NCBI RefSeq assembly: GCF_014653175.1
Contig: NZ_BNAG01000003.1
Span: forward strand, 558,001-622,000
Length of the DNA stretch: 64,000 nucleotides
DNA from: Roseivirga thermotolerans
Lineage (GTDB): Bacteria; Bacteroidota; Bacteroidia; Cytophagales; Cyclobacteriaceae
Direction: 5' to 3'
Shown here piece by piece: positions 34,458 through 43,417 of the stretch (position 1 is its first letter; each line of letters begins with the position of its first letter). A program made the translations under genes and the position numbers. The notes below the pieces were generated by a model, which ran no database searches, was not told the DNA's origin, and saw only the letters and a list, made by a program, of their open reading frames with translations.

Positions 34458-35309
34458 CTAATGGTTTAAGGTTCCGGCATTTACCACAGGAGTAGCCGAT
34501 TTGTCGGAGCAAAGTACAACCATAAGATTACTCACCATAGAGGCCTTTTTCTCCTCGTCTAAATCTACTATCTGTTTTTTATTCAGCTCTTCCAAAGCAG
34601 ACTCAACCATGCCCACAGCACCTTCTACAATTTTATAACGGGCGGCTACTATGGCCGTAGCCTGTTGTCTTTGTAGCATAGCACTGGCAATTTCTTCGGC
34701 ATAGGCCAAATAACCAATACGCGCTTCAATTACTCGTATACCGGCAATTGCCAAACGCTCAGCCAGCTCTCCTTCAAGGTCGTGGTTTACTTCTTCCATG
34801 CCCGAGCGGAGCGTTATTTCGCCTTCATCTTCAAAGTTGTCATAGGCATAAGTGTTGGCTAGCTTTCGCACGGCCGCATCGGTTTGTACTCTCACAAAGT
34901 GAGTGTAATCGTTCACCTCGAAAGCTGCTTTATAGGTTTCTTCAACCTGCCAAACCAAAATAACGCTAATGAGAATGGGGTTACCCAGTTTGTCGTTCAC
35001 CTTTACCCGTTCGCTATCAAAGTTGTGTGCACGAAGCGAAACCTTCTTTTTGGAGTAAAATGGGTTCACCCAGAAAAAACCGTTCTTCTTAACCGTTCCT
35101 CTGTAGTCTCCGAAAAAAACCAATACTCTGGATTGATTGGGTTGCACTACAAAAAAACCGGGCAACAGAAACAAGAAGAGGATAAACAGAAGAGCAAATA
35201 GCGGGTTTTGGGTAACAATTAATGCGGCTATTGTTCCGGCCAGGAGAATGAAAGCAAAGGCAAGCATGCCAAAGCCGGATTTAGGCTGATAGGGTTTTTC
35301 GTTTTTCAT
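34458..35309 (-). CDS. SPFH/band 7 domain membrane protein
   Basis: A 283-residue stomatin-like protein. Two hydrophobic segments at the N-terminus (about residues 10-31 and 35-53) anchor it in the membrane. The SPFH domain follows (about 54-230) with FVVQPNQSRVLVFFGDYRGT and GNPILISVILVWQVEETYKA near its front. A coiled-coil-type helix runs through RIGYLAYAEEIASAMLQRQQ. Such proteins form ring- or raft-like scaffolds and often regulate proteases or protein quality in the membrane. It is the first gene of a five-gene operon with DUF4177-like, Arc, zinc-ribbon and SdpI genes, behind a near-perfect promoter and possibly without a 5' leader. Confidence 0.9.
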   Translation of the reverse strand: MKNEKPYQPKSGFGMLAFAFILLAGTIAALIVTQNPLFALLFILFLFLLPGFFVVQPNQSRVLVFFGDYRGTVKKNGFFWVNPFYSKKKVSLRAHNFDSERVKVNDKLGNPILISVILVWQVEETYKAAFEVNDYTHFVRVQTDAAVRKLANTYAYDNFEDEGEITLRSGMEEVNHDLEGELAERLAIAGIRVIEARIGYLAYAEEIASAMLQRQQATAIVAARYKIVEGAVGMVESALEELNKKQIVDLDEEKKASMVSNLMVVLCSDKSATPVVNAGTLNH

Positions 35310-35314
35310 GTCTT

Positions 35315-35346
35315 CAAATTTAATATGATATTAAAATGATATCAAA
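35315..35346 (-). promoter_or_regulatory. promoter of the SPFH-to-SdpI operon
   Basis: On the minus strand TTTG (35346-35343), 20 bases, then TAAATTTG (35322-35315) match the Bacteroidota promoter pattern at both boxes. The -7 box ends five bases before the SPFH ATG, so the mRNA may be leaderless. The spacer contains two ATATCAT direct repeats, within which an RHH repressor could bind; the third gene of the operon encodes such a protein. Confidence 0.7.
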
Positions 35347-35437
35347 AGATAATCATAAAAACGTGACCTTTGGAAAAAAGGTTGAGTTCTGTGGCCAATT
35401 TTTTTAATGCCTGTCATTATCCTCGTAATTTTCAGTC

Positions 35438-36544
35438 ATGGAACTGAATATAACCCGACCTACTCTACTGCTCGATGAGGCCAAAATGCTGGCCAATTTG
35501 GATCGTATGCTTCAAAAAGCCCAAAGAACCGGAACAGAGCTGGTGCCTCACTTCAAGACCCACCAGTCAAGAGAAATTGCGGGGCTGTTTAGGGCAAGGG
35601 GAGTAGATCGGATTAGCGTGTCTTCAGTGAAAATGGCAGAGTACTTCGCCCAGAATGGTTGGAAAGATATTACCGTGGCTTTCCCTTTAAACCCACTGGA
35701 GGTTGATGCTTTAAATGTGCTTTTAGAACAAGGGGTGAAGCTGACTGTATTGGTGGCAGACCCTGCGGTTATTCAGCATGTTGCCGGCCGATTCAAGCAA
35801 ACGGTAAATGTGCTTGTGGAAGTAGATGCCGGTTATGGTAGGTCTGGGCTAAAAGCCACTCGTGTAGATTTATTTGAACGGGTACTCAAAGCACTGACCA
35901 ATGATGAAAGCCTGAGATTCTATGGCCTGTATTGCCACCCGGGTAATACGTACCAGGCCAATAGTATTGATGATATCAGGCAAATTTGGAAGGAGAGTAT
36001 CGAAAAGCTTCTGGAGCTAAAAAATACCCTTGGTTTGTCAGAGTGTGTTATTAGAATGGGAGATACCCCCGGTTGCACGGTGGTCGAATATATGCAGGGC
36101 GTGGATGAAATGGGTCCCGGTAACTTTATTTTTTATGATCTGGTAATGAATTACCTGAATGTTTGTGATGAGACCGACATTGCCGTGGCAGTGGCTTGTC
36201 CTGTGGTGGCCAAGTATGCCGATAGAAATCAGATAGTGGTGCATGGAGGTGCGGTTCATTTTTCTAAAGACCATTTGTTCGATGCCAACGAGCAGAAATT
36301 TTTTGGGGAGATGGTTATTCTTCAGGAGCGAGGATGGTCTTCCATTATTCCGGAGGCCCGTTTAACTTCTCTTTCTCAGGAGCACGGAGTATTGTCGGTA
36401 GATGACGAAACTTTTGAGGCCATAGAAATTGGTGATGTGCTTGGCTTTCTGCCTATACACTCATGCCTCACTGCCAATTTGCTTAAGTCTTACCTGACCT
36501 TAGATGGCAAAAGGTATGAGCATATGGAAACTGTAATGAGCTAA
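35438..36544 (+). CDS. PLP-dependent D-threonine aldolase / D-serine dehydratase-like enzyme
   Basis: A 368-residue fold-type III PLP enzyme of the alanine-racemase-like D-TA/DSD1 group. The N-terminal barrel carries the cofactor lysine in PHFKTHQSREIAG (about residue 39), followed by ISVSSVKMAEYFAQNGWKDI; VEVDAGYGRSGL and YGLYCHPGNTY are also conserved family positions. The C-terminal beta domain carries the VVHGGAVHFSKD metal-binding segment. It should cleave or dehydrate D-3-hydroxyamino acids in the cytoplasm; the exact substrate cannot be told. Monocistronic, with no terminator visible before the next gene's structured leader. Confidence 0.85.
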   Translation: MELNITRPTLLLDEAKMLANLDRMLQKAQRTGTELVPHFKTHQSREIAGLFRARGVDRISVSSVKMAEYFAQNGWKDITVAFPLNPLEVDALNVLLEQGVKLTVLVADPAVIQHVAGRFKQTVNVLVEVDAGYGRSGLKATRVDLFERVLKALTNDESLRFYGLYCHPGNTYQANSIDDIRQIWKESIEKLLELKNTLGLSECVIRMGDTPGCTVVEYMQGVDEMGPGNFIFYDLVMNYLNVCDETDIAVAVACPVVAKYADRNQIVVHGGAVHFSKDHLFDANEQKFFGEMVILQERGWSSIIPEARLTSLSQEHGVLSVDDETFEAIEIGDVLGFLPIHSCLTANLLKSYLTLDGKRYEHMETVMS

Positions 36545-36558
36545 TGCAACTTCTGTGT

Positions 36559-36612
36559 GGTTTGAGTCGTCTTACGCGCAAGTGGCGCAAGCCACTGGTC
36601 AAAACTCAAACC
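36559..36612 (+). promoter_or_regulatory. nested stem-loop in the leader of the ABC permease gene
   Basis: GGTTTGAGT (36559-36567) and ACTCAAACC (36604-36612) make a perfect 9-bp outer stem. Inside, GTGGC-GCAA-GCCAC (36582-36595) makes a 5-bp stem with a GNRA-type loop. The structure ends seven bases before the ATG at 36620 and has no T-run, so it is not a plain terminator of the upstream gene. It could control translation initiation. Confidence 0.45.
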
Positions 36613-36619
36613 AACAATA

Positions 36620-39034
36620 ATGTTATACAACTACATCAAAACTGCCTTCCGGAGTATTTGGAAGGATAAATTCTTTTCTGTTCTCAATATTTCGGGGCTG
36701 GCTATAGGCATAGCGTGTTGCATGCTCATTGTTACTTATGTTCAGTACGAATTGAGCTATGACAGGCACTTCCCTAATCACGAAAACATTTACCGGGTAG
36801 TTATTGAGGGCTCTTTCAATGGCAGAGACTTTACGGGCTCGCAAAGTCCGGCTCCCACCGGTGCTACTTTCAGAGACCAGATACCCGGAGTAGAAGAAAG
36901 GCTACGGCTTAGAAACACCGGCAATTGGATTGTGAAATACAACGACAAGGTTTTTAATGAAAACCGCTTTGTGTTTGCCGATGAAACGTTTTTTGAGGTA
37001 TTCCGGGTGCCATTGCTCAAAGGTGTTCCGGGGGAGGTGCTCACCAAGAAAAACCACCTGGCCATGAGTGCTACTACTGCCAGTAAGTATTTTGGCGATG
37101 AAGACCCGATTGGTAAAACGGTGCGCCTAGATAACGACTCCGATTGGGTAGTTGCCGGAGTCTATGAAGATATTCCTTCCAATAGCCACTTTCGTTTCAA
37201 TGTAATTTTGTCATTCATTACCAGAGAAAGTGATTACAACAACCAGCAATGGCTCAATCAAAACTATGATACTTATCTGGTAATGCAACCCAACGCCAAT
37301 GTAGAGCAAGTGCAAAAGCAGATGAATGAAATTGCTATTGAGAAGATGGGGGCAGAGTTTAAACAGTATCTGGATATGACTTTCGAGCAATTCGAAGCAG
37401 CCGGTAACCGATTTCATTATTTTCTTCAGCCCATAGCAGATATTCACCTGTTGTCTGATGGTTACGGAGGTTTTGAACCTGAGTCTGACATAACCTATGT
37501 CTATATATTCTCGGCCATAGCCGTTTTTATATTGGTTATTGCCTGCATCAACTTTATGAATTTATCGACCGCCCGAAGTGCCAACAGGGCCAAAGAGGTT
37601 GGTGTTCGTAAGGTACTTGGTTCTGTTAAAGGTCAGTTGGTGACACAATTTATCTCCGAGTCGGTGCTTATCACCTTTATCAGCGGACTGATTGGCCTTG
37701 GATTGGCTGTTCTCTTGCTTCCATTTTTCAACAACTTTGCCGGGCGCGAAATGAGTCTCGATTTTGTGGCCAATCTGCCGTTGGTTTTTGCCGGTTCAGT
37801 GGTGGTGGGCTTTTTGGCCGGATTGTATCCTGCATTTTTTCTTTCAGCATTTAGCCCCGTTAAGGTATTGAAGGGCAACCTGAGTATGGGCATGAAAAGT
37901 GGTGGCTTGCGCAAAGCCCTCGTTACCTTTCAATTCTTCATATCCATTCTGCTCATTATAGGTACATTCAGTATTCTCAATCAGCTGCAGTACATTCAAA
38001 ACAAAAAACTCGGATTTGAGAAAGAAAAGGTGTTGTTGGTACATAACACTTACTTATTGGGCGATGGTGTGGAAGCATACAAAAACGAGCTTTTGGCCAA
38101 TGCCAATGTGGAGGCAGTGAGTTCTACCTGGTATTTGCCCACTTCGAGCAACAGATCTAGTACGGTGTTTTTTCCTGATGGCATTATCGATCAGGATAGG
38201 GGGCAGGTATCGCAAAACTGGTATGTAGACCATAACTATCAAAAAGTGTTTGGTTTAGAGCTAGTGAAGGGCCGTTTCTTCGACCGTGATATTCCCACCG
38301 ATAGTACAGCCATGGTAATAAATGAGAAAGCAGCCGAAATTTATGGTATTAAAGACCTGGAAAATGCGGTGATTGGCGATTTCAATGATGATGGTTCGGC
38401 CCTTGACCGATACAAGGTAATAGGTATTGTAAAAGACTTTCATTTTGAATCGCTCAAAACAGAGATTGGCCCCTTGGTTATGCGACTCAACGGCCAAAAT
38501 GGCTACTTGGGCGTTCGACTCAATGCTGGCAATTTTCAGCAGGTAATTAGCGATGCCCGATCGGCCTGGGACCAGATGGCTACCGATCAGCCTTTTGAAT
38601 ACAGTTTTCTAGACGATCGCTTTGGAAATATGTATGAGACAGAAAGCCGTTTGGGCGATATATTTACCTCTTTTGCCGTACTGGCTGTGCTTATTGCCTG
38701 TCTTGGTCTTTTTGGTTTGGCTGCATTTACCGCACAACAAAAAACCAAAGAAGTGGGCATTAGAAAAGTACTGGGAGCCACTTTGCCCCAACTCATGTAT
38801 TTAATGTCTAAAGAAGTTACGGTACTCATCCTTATTTCTTTTGTGGTGGCCTCGGCAGTCGGGTGGTATGGGGTAGACTTGTGGATGCAGTCTTTTGCCT
38901 ACAGACCGCCCATTAGCGTTTCCGTGTTTTTGTTGGCCGGAGCTTGTGCACTGGTAATTGCTCTGCTCACCATGAGTTATCAGTCTATCAAAGTGGCTAC
39001 CGGCAATCCGGTACGTGCTTTGCGAAATGAATAA
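36620..39034 (+). CDS. ABC transporter permease, MacB/FtsX type
   Basis: An 804-residue membrane protein with the MacB periplasmic core domain and two FtsX domains. The N-terminal helix is in NISGLAIGIACCMLIVTYVQ; a large periplasmic domain follows (about 50-280); FtsX segments with helices lie near 285-430 (NFMNLSTARSANRAKEVGVR, then KVLG) and 680-800 (LAAFTAQQKTKEVGIRKVLG). A further large periplasmic domain lies between them. Bacteroidota encode many such permeases, and the ATPase partner is often elsewhere, as here. Likely role: lipoprotein, peptide or drug movement across the envelope, or signalling. A terminator follows. Confidence 0.9.
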   Translation: MLYNYIKTAFRSIWKDKFFSVLNISGLAIGIACCMLIVTYVQYELSYDRHFPNHENIYRVVIEGSFNGRDFTGSQSPAPTGATFRDQIPGVEERLRLRNTGNWIVKYNDKVFNENRFVFADETFFEVFRVPLLKGVPGEVLTKKNHLAMSATTASKYFGDEDPIGKTVRLDNDSDWVVAGVYEDIPSNSHFRFNVILSFITRESDYNNQQWLNQNYDTYLVMQPNANVEQVQKQMNEIAIEKMGAEFKQYLDMTFEQFEAAGNRFHYFLQPIADIHLLSDGYGGFEPESDITYVYIFSAIAVFILVIACINFMNLSTARSANRAKEVGVRKVLGSVKGQLVTQFISESVLITFISGLIGLGLAVLLLPFFNNFAGREMSLDFVANLPLVFAGSVVVGFLAGLYPAFFLSAFSPVKVLKGNLSMGMKSGGLRKALVTFQFFISILLIIGTFSILNQLQYIQNKKLGFEKEKVLLVHNTYLLGDGVEAYKNELLANANVEAVSSTWYLPTSSNRSSTVFFPDGIIDQDRGQVSQNWYVDHNYQKVFGLELVKGRFFDRDIPTDSTAMVINEKAAEIYGIKDLENAVIGDFNDDGSALDRYKVIGIVKDFHFESLKTEIGPLVMRLNGQNGYLGVRLNAGNFQQVISDARSAWDQMATDQPFEYSFLDDRFGNMYETESRLGDIFTSFAVLAVLIACLGLFGLAAFTAQQKTKEVGIRKVLGATLPQLMYLMSKEVTVLILISFVVASAVGWYGVDLWMQSFAYRPPISVSVFLLAGACALVIALLTMSYQSIKVATGNPVRALRNE

Positions 39035-39086
39035 ATAACGAAAGGAGAAAAGCCTTCCGCCTGAAAATACCTGAAAATCTTTTCTA

Positions 39087-39144
39087 AGGAATGGTCGTGA
39101 ATATCAATCGGTTGAGATTGAACTTGCGACCATTCCTGTTTTTT
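39087..39144 (+). terminator. intrinsic terminator of the ABC permease gene
   Basis: AGGAATGGTCG (39087-39097) and CGACCATTCCT (39127-39137) form a perfect 11-bp stem followed by GTTTTTT. Inside the loop, TCAATC and GATTGA form a second small stem. Confidence 0.75.
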
Positions 39145-39203
39145 GTGGTTTATGTTACAAGAAAATCGTTTTAAAATTGTTAGAATAGTGATTTGAGTGG
39201 TCA

Positions 39204-40205
39204 ATGAAATCTCTCTTTAAGTTACCGCAGGTTCTTTGGATTTTCTTCACACTGGTGGTCTACTCCAGCGTACTCATATCTCCTCTGTTTTTTAAGTACT
39301 CAGGTATTGTGTCTTTTGGTGTGCCATTGGTGCTACTGCTCAACTTCTTATTACTCATTGCCTCACTTTTCTTTAAATGGAAGTCGGGTTTCATAGCCCT
39401 GGTACTACTCATAGTTGGCTACCCTTTTCTGCAGGTGAGTTTTAGTTTTGGAGGAAGGGAAGAGTCTACGTCAAAGTCTGTTTCAATAATGAACTACAAT
39501 GTGAAATGGTTTGTAGACGCGAAAAAGGATAACTATGAGGAGGTAATCGACTGGATGGATAAAGTGGATGTAGACATTATGTGTTTTCAGGAGTTCTACC
39601 CACTCAAAAATATATCCCCTCGAATTGCCCAAAAAGGATATCGCGCCTCGTTGCACAAAGACCAGTTTCATGTAGCTATCTATTCCAGGTACCCCATTAT
39701 TAACGAAGGGTTGGTTTTTCCTTTAGACGAGTTGAATAATGCACGGTTTGCCGATATTAAAATTGGAAAAGACACCCTCAGGGTCTATAGTGTTCATCTG
39801 GAGTCTATGGGTATTAATCCCGATAAAATTCAGAACCCTGAAGGCATTAAGCTGGAATATGAAAACGTGAAAAACCGATTTATTACGGCTTCGGCCAGAC
39901 GAACACGTCAGATCAAAGAATTGCTGGCTCATGCAGCTTCAGGACCTCGAAAACATATTTTTGCCGGAGACTTCAATGATGTGCCCTTTAGCTACAATTA
40001 CTTTCAGTTTAAGAAAAAGTATAAAAATGCTTTTGAAGAAGCCGGTAGGGGCATGGGAGTTACTTACAACGGAAAACTCCCATTTCTTCGAATCGATAAT
40101 CAATTCTATTCCCAGGGCATAAAAGCGTTGGAGCTCAAAACCGTCAATGATGTTTATTATTCCGATCACTTTCCCTTAATCGGAATTTATGATATAACTC
40201 CTTAA
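39204..40205 (+). CDS. endonuclease/exonuclease/phosphatase family protein, membrane-anchored
   Basis: A 333-residue protein. Three hydrophobic helices (about residues 8-27, 33-55, 60-80) anchor it, then an EEP-superfamily domain starts at SIMNYNVKWFVD. Visible catalytic motifs are CFQEFYP (Glu), YSVHLESMG, FAGDFNDVP (Asp/Asn), FLRIDNQFYS and the final YYSDHFPLIG (Asp-His). This family cleaves phosphodiesters or phosphate esters of nucleic acids or lipids; being in the membrane with its active domain probably outside suggests a lipid or extracellular substrate. It heads a run with PspC, a lipoprotein and DUF5723. Confidence 0.88.
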   Translation: MKSLFKLPQVLWIFFTLVVYSSVLISPLFFKYSGIVSFGVPLVLLLNFLLLIASLFFKWKSGFIALVLLIVGYPFLQVSFSFGGREESTSKSVSIMNYNVKWFVDAKKDNYEEVIDWMDKVDVDIMCFQEFYPLKNISPRIAQKGYRASLHKDQFHVAIYSRYPIINEGLVFPLDELNNARFADIKIGKDTLRVYSVHLESMGINPDKIQNPEGIKLEYENVKNRFITASARRTRQIKELLAHAASGPRKHIFAGDFNDVPFSYNYFQFKKKYKNAFEEAGRGMGVTYNGKLPFLRIDNQFYSQGIKALELKTVNDVYYSDHFPLIGIYDITP

Positions 40206-40227
40206 ATTGTTGGCTAATACTATTTTT

Positions 40228-40422
40228 ATGGCTGGCAACAACAAATTATACCGTTCTCAAGACAAGAAGATTATTGCAGGAGTTTGTGCAGGGTTGGCAG
40301 AGTATTTAGGTTGGGAGGTCTCTATGACCCGACTGGCCTATGTTCTGATCTCAATTTTTAGCGCTGCTTTTCCCGGAGTAATTGTCTATCTGGTACTGTG
40401 GGTTGTAATGCCTGAGAAATAA
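40228..40422 (+). CDS. PspC-domain protein
   Basis: A 64-residue protein: MAGNNKLYRSQDKKIIAGVC followed by AGLAEYLGWEVSMTRLAYVL and a second hydrophobic helix ending WVVMPEK. This is the whole PspC domain alone, usually an inner-membrane protein that senses or damps envelope stress. The ATG at 40228 is preferred to the TTG at 40207, which would add a seven-residue lead with no family match. It starts 22 bases after the EEP gene and lies 12 bases before the lipoprotein gene. Confidence 0.88.
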   Translation: MAGNNKLYRSQDKKIIAGVCAGLAEYLGWEVSMTRLAYVLISIFSAAFPGVIVYLVLWVVMPEK

Positions 40423-40434
40423 TCAACCCGTGGT

Positions 40435-42051
40435 ATGAAGAAATTATTGACTGTTTGCTTTGCTGCTCTGGCTGCATTTATGCTCGCCTGCAATGTGCAG
40501 TATTTTGAAGATGCCGAATTTGGCGATATCGTGTTCGACCCCTCCATAGCTGTTGTGTTTGGCGAACTAAACTATACGGTAAGCGATTTATTTGAGGAAC
40601 TGAACGATGCTACAGCAGGAGTAACTACCAATGCTGAAAATGTGGTTACCATAGTCTATTCCGAGCAGTTACAGTCGCAAAGTGCCGAAGAGTTTTTGCA
40701 GGTACAAGATCAGACCTTTGGCTCGTCTCTTCCGGCCGGAACAAGCATTAGTAATCCACCGGCCACAACCACCATAACCATTTCTGAAACCTACGAGTTT
40801 GATTTGAGTCAGAGAGGCAATGAGGCTTACGACAGTATATTTTTTAAGGGTGGACTTTTTGAGTTTACGGTAGAGTCCGACTTTAACGCTAATATAGATT
40901 TTGAGGCTACCTTTCAGTCCTTAGAGAGTAATGGAACTCCGCTGGTTATGAGCGGCAGGCTCACCGCATCCAATAATACTTTTACCGATACCGAAAGTCT
41001 GGCCAACTATGCAGGCTACTTTCATCGCGACAAAGATGGCAATACTACTTCCAATAAATTTTTGGTTAACCTGACATACGACATCGAAGTAACCCCTTCC
41101 AGTTCCATTGCCGCTGCCGATCGTATTGAGTTTAACGTGGGCATGACTAACACCAGCTTTGAACGGGTATATGGTTTCATCGACTCTCAGGAGCTCGAAG
41201 TGAGCTTTGAGATTGTGAGTTTCGATTTCTTCGATCAGTTTGGCGATGGTACCATTCAGTTTGCCGATCCGCGGGTGTCTTTTGTATTCGATAATAGTTT
41301 TGGTTTCCCGCTGGGGGTAGATTTTCAACAGATTGCAGCCATTACCAAAACCGGTCAAATCATTAATCTGAGTGGCGATGTAATTAACCAACTGAATGTG
41401 GTAGCCAGACCTTCTTTGGCAAATGAAGGAGCCACAAGAACTACACAGATAGATCTGACACCTGAAAACTCAAACATCGATGAGCTGCTAAATGCGCGCC
41501 CCAAACGAGTAATTGTAGACGTTCAGGCCGCATCGAACCCCAACGGCATACCCTTCCAATACAACTTTGTAAACGATCAAAGTGTGTTGAATGTAGGGGT
41601 AGATATTGAAATTCCGCTTCACTTGAGCCTTGATGAACTTAGAGCGGAAGAGAGCATGCCATTTACCAGCCCTGAAGATATAGATAAGGCCAAACGCTTA
41701 CTGCTGAGGCTCATTGCAGACAATGAACTGCCCATGGGAGGACTGGTAGAGATCCAGTTTCTGAACGATCAGGGAGGAATAGTCTACACTATTGATGAGC
41801 AACCTGTTTTTGAAGCCGCTCCGCTTGGAACAAACGGCAGAACAACCTCATCCGTACGCACCATTGCCGATATCGAAATGGAAAGCGAAGATATTCAGGC
41901 CATTAAAGAAGCCACACGGATCAATCTGGTAGTTAAGCTTTCGACTACCGAGGTTGGGCAAGGTGCCAATGTGAAGTTTTTCGATGATTATCAGTTAAAG
42001 TTTACCATTGCTGGTCAACTGGATGTAGAACTAAACACTAACGGTAACTAA
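40435..42051 (+). CDS. large predicted lipoprotein of unknown function
   Basis: A 538-residue predicted lipoprotein with signal MKKLLTVCFAALAAFMLAC (Cys19 as lipid site). The mature part is beta-rich and acidic, with long strands separated by N/D/G turns and several Ig-like or beta-sandwich type stretches (about 50-220 and 230-420); no known domain is recognised. The next gene, a DUF5723 protein, starts one base after its stop codon, and PspC lies just before. The pair lipoprotein plus DUF5723 probably works together at the outer membrane. Confidence 0.75.
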   Translation: MKKLLTVCFAALAAFMLACNVQYFEDAEFGDIVFDPSIAVVFGELNYTVSDLFEELNDATAGVTTNAENVVTIVYSEQLQSQSAEEFLQVQDQTFGSSLPAGTSISNPPATTTITISETYEFDLSQRGNEAYDSIFFKGGLFEFTVESDFNANIDFEATFQSLESNGTPLVMSGRLTASNNTFTDTESLANYAGYFHRDKDGNTTSNKFLVNLTYDIEVTPSSSIAAADRIEFNVGMTNTSFERVYGFIDSQELEVSFEIVSFDFFDQFGDGTIQFADPRVSFVFDNSFGFPLGVDFQQIAAITKTGQIINLSGDVINQLNVVARPSLANEGATRTTQIDLTPENSNIDELLNARPKRVIVDVQAASNPNGIPFQYNFVNDQSVLNVGVDIEIPLHLSLDELRAEESMPFTSPEDIDKAKRLLLRLIADNELPMGGLVEIQFLNDQGGIVYTIDEQPVFEAAPLGTNGRTTSSVRTIADIEMESEDIQAIKEATRINLVVKLSTTEVGQGANVKFFDDYQLKFTIAGQLDVELNTNGN

Positions 42052-42052
42052 G

Positions 42053-43417
42053 ATGAAGAAGCTCACTCTAACCCTTATTGCTCTTTTGGTTGCCGTTCAG
42101 GTTTCGGCTCAAGGTTTTTTGTCCTTCTATCAATTGCGCGATATAGTGCCACAAAGCAGTAATTTTCAACCTGCCTTTATCCCCAACAATAGTTTCACTT
42201 TTGGGCTTCCCGCCAATTTGGGAGTTACCGTTCAGGGCGATCTGCGCCTGGAAGAGCTTTTGTATAAGGCCCCCGGACAAAGTGATTTCACCGTCAACTT
42301 CGATGTTATGAATGGTGTAGCACTTACCACCAACCACGTGAATGTGCAGACCGATATTAATTTGATGCACCTTGCGTTTAAAACAAAGCAAGGCGGTTTT
42401 TCTGTGTTTGCCAACATAAGGGCCAATGTGGATCTTATTTACAACAAAGATTTAATTGAATTTTTGGCCAATGGTAACTCAACAAGAATAGGAGGTACTT
42501 TGGACTTTTCAGGTAGCCGGGCTCGTATTGATGGATACCATGAAGTGGGTATTGGCTATGCCAGACGCTTTCTGGACGATAAACTAACGGTTGGTGGCCG
42601 AATAAAAATGGTAACCGGAATGTTTCATGGCTCAATACAAGAGAATGCCACCCTAACCCTTACTACCGATGAAACCGACTATAGCTGGCACGTAGAAGTA
42701 CAGAATGGAACGGTTAATACAGCAGGGTTCGATATGTTCGGAGATTCTGATGACTACTCTGATAGTGAAAGAATGCAGTATCTCATGTCTAATGGCAACC
42801 AAACCGTGGCCTTCGACTTTGGCGTGCGTTACCAGCCGCTGAAATGGCTGGAGGTAGAAGCGGCCGTAAACGACATCGGAAAAATTAAGTGGACAGAACA
42901 GGCCAAGAATTATAATACAGAGGATGCCTCATTTACTTTTTCGGGAATTGATTTACGCGATATGGAAGATCCGGAACAGGCCATTCAGGATAGTATAGTA
43001 AATAAGTTTACCTCTAACGAAACCAGAGAACCCTTTGAAACAACTATGGCTAAGCGTGTTTATCTGACAGCCTCTGCTTACCTGACTCCCAACGATCGAT
43101 TCTCCATAACCTATTTCAAGCGCGATGCACTGTCTGGTATGCGGCCCAACTATGCCGTTTCTTTCAATCACAAGTTCGACAAGTTTGTGGTGGGTATTTT
43201 AGGAAGCTATAGAGGGGCCAATAATGAATATAATTTTGGAGCCAATTTGGGCACCAACATTGGACCGGTTCAGCTATACCTGGCTATGGATAACGCTCTG
43301 GTTACTAACAGGCCGGAACAATACAGTAAGGCCGACATCCGATTTGGTCTCAACCTTATGTTCGGTTACAAAAAATGGATCAAGAAGTCCGATATTGTCG
43401 ATTTGGACAAGCTATAG
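42053..43417 (+). CDS. DUF5723 family outer-membrane protein
   Basis: A 454-residue exported protein with signal MKKLTLTLIALLVAVQVSAQ. The mature sequence has the DUF5723 opening FYQLRDIVPQSSNFQPAF, and then regular barrel-like strands with aromatic girdles (FTFGLPANLGVTVQGDLRLE, GYHEVGIGYARRFLDDKLTV, FGVRYQPLKWLEVEAAVNDI). The family resembles large outer-membrane barrels but its role is unknown. It is the fourth gene of the EEP-PspC-lipoprotein-DUF5723 run, and overlaps the convergent MMPL transporter gene by six bases. Confidence 0.88.
   Translation: MKKLTLTLIALLVAVQVSAQGFLSFYQLRDIVPQSSNFQPAFIPNNSFTFGLPANLGVTVQGDLRLEELLYKAPGQSDFTVNFDVMNGVALTTNHVNVQTDINLMHLAFKTKQGGFSVFANIRANVDLIYNKDLIEFLANGNSTRIGGTLDFSGSRARIDGYHEVGIGYARRFLDDKLTVGGRIKMVTGMFHGSIQENATLTLTTDETDYSWHVEVQNGTVNTAGFDMFGDSDDYSDSERMQYLMSNGNQTVAFDFGVRYQPLKWLEVEAAVNDIGKIKWTEQAKNYNTEDASFTFSGIDLRDMEDPEQAIQDSIVNKFTSNETREPFETTMAKRVYLTASAYLTPNDRFSITYFKRDALSGMRPNYAVSFNHKFDKFVVGILGSYRGANNEYNFGANLGTNIGPVQLYLAMDNALVTNRPEQYSKADIRFGLNLMFGYKKWIKKSDIVDLDKL

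Noticed and set aside
36559-36612. Terminator for the D-threonine aldolase-like gene
   Set aside because: The hairpin has no T-run and ends seven bases before the next start codon, so it is more likely part of that gene's leader.
40921-41391. 156-codon minus-strand frame
   Set aside because: It is a shadow of the large lipoprotein gene on the plus strand, which has a signal peptide and good context.
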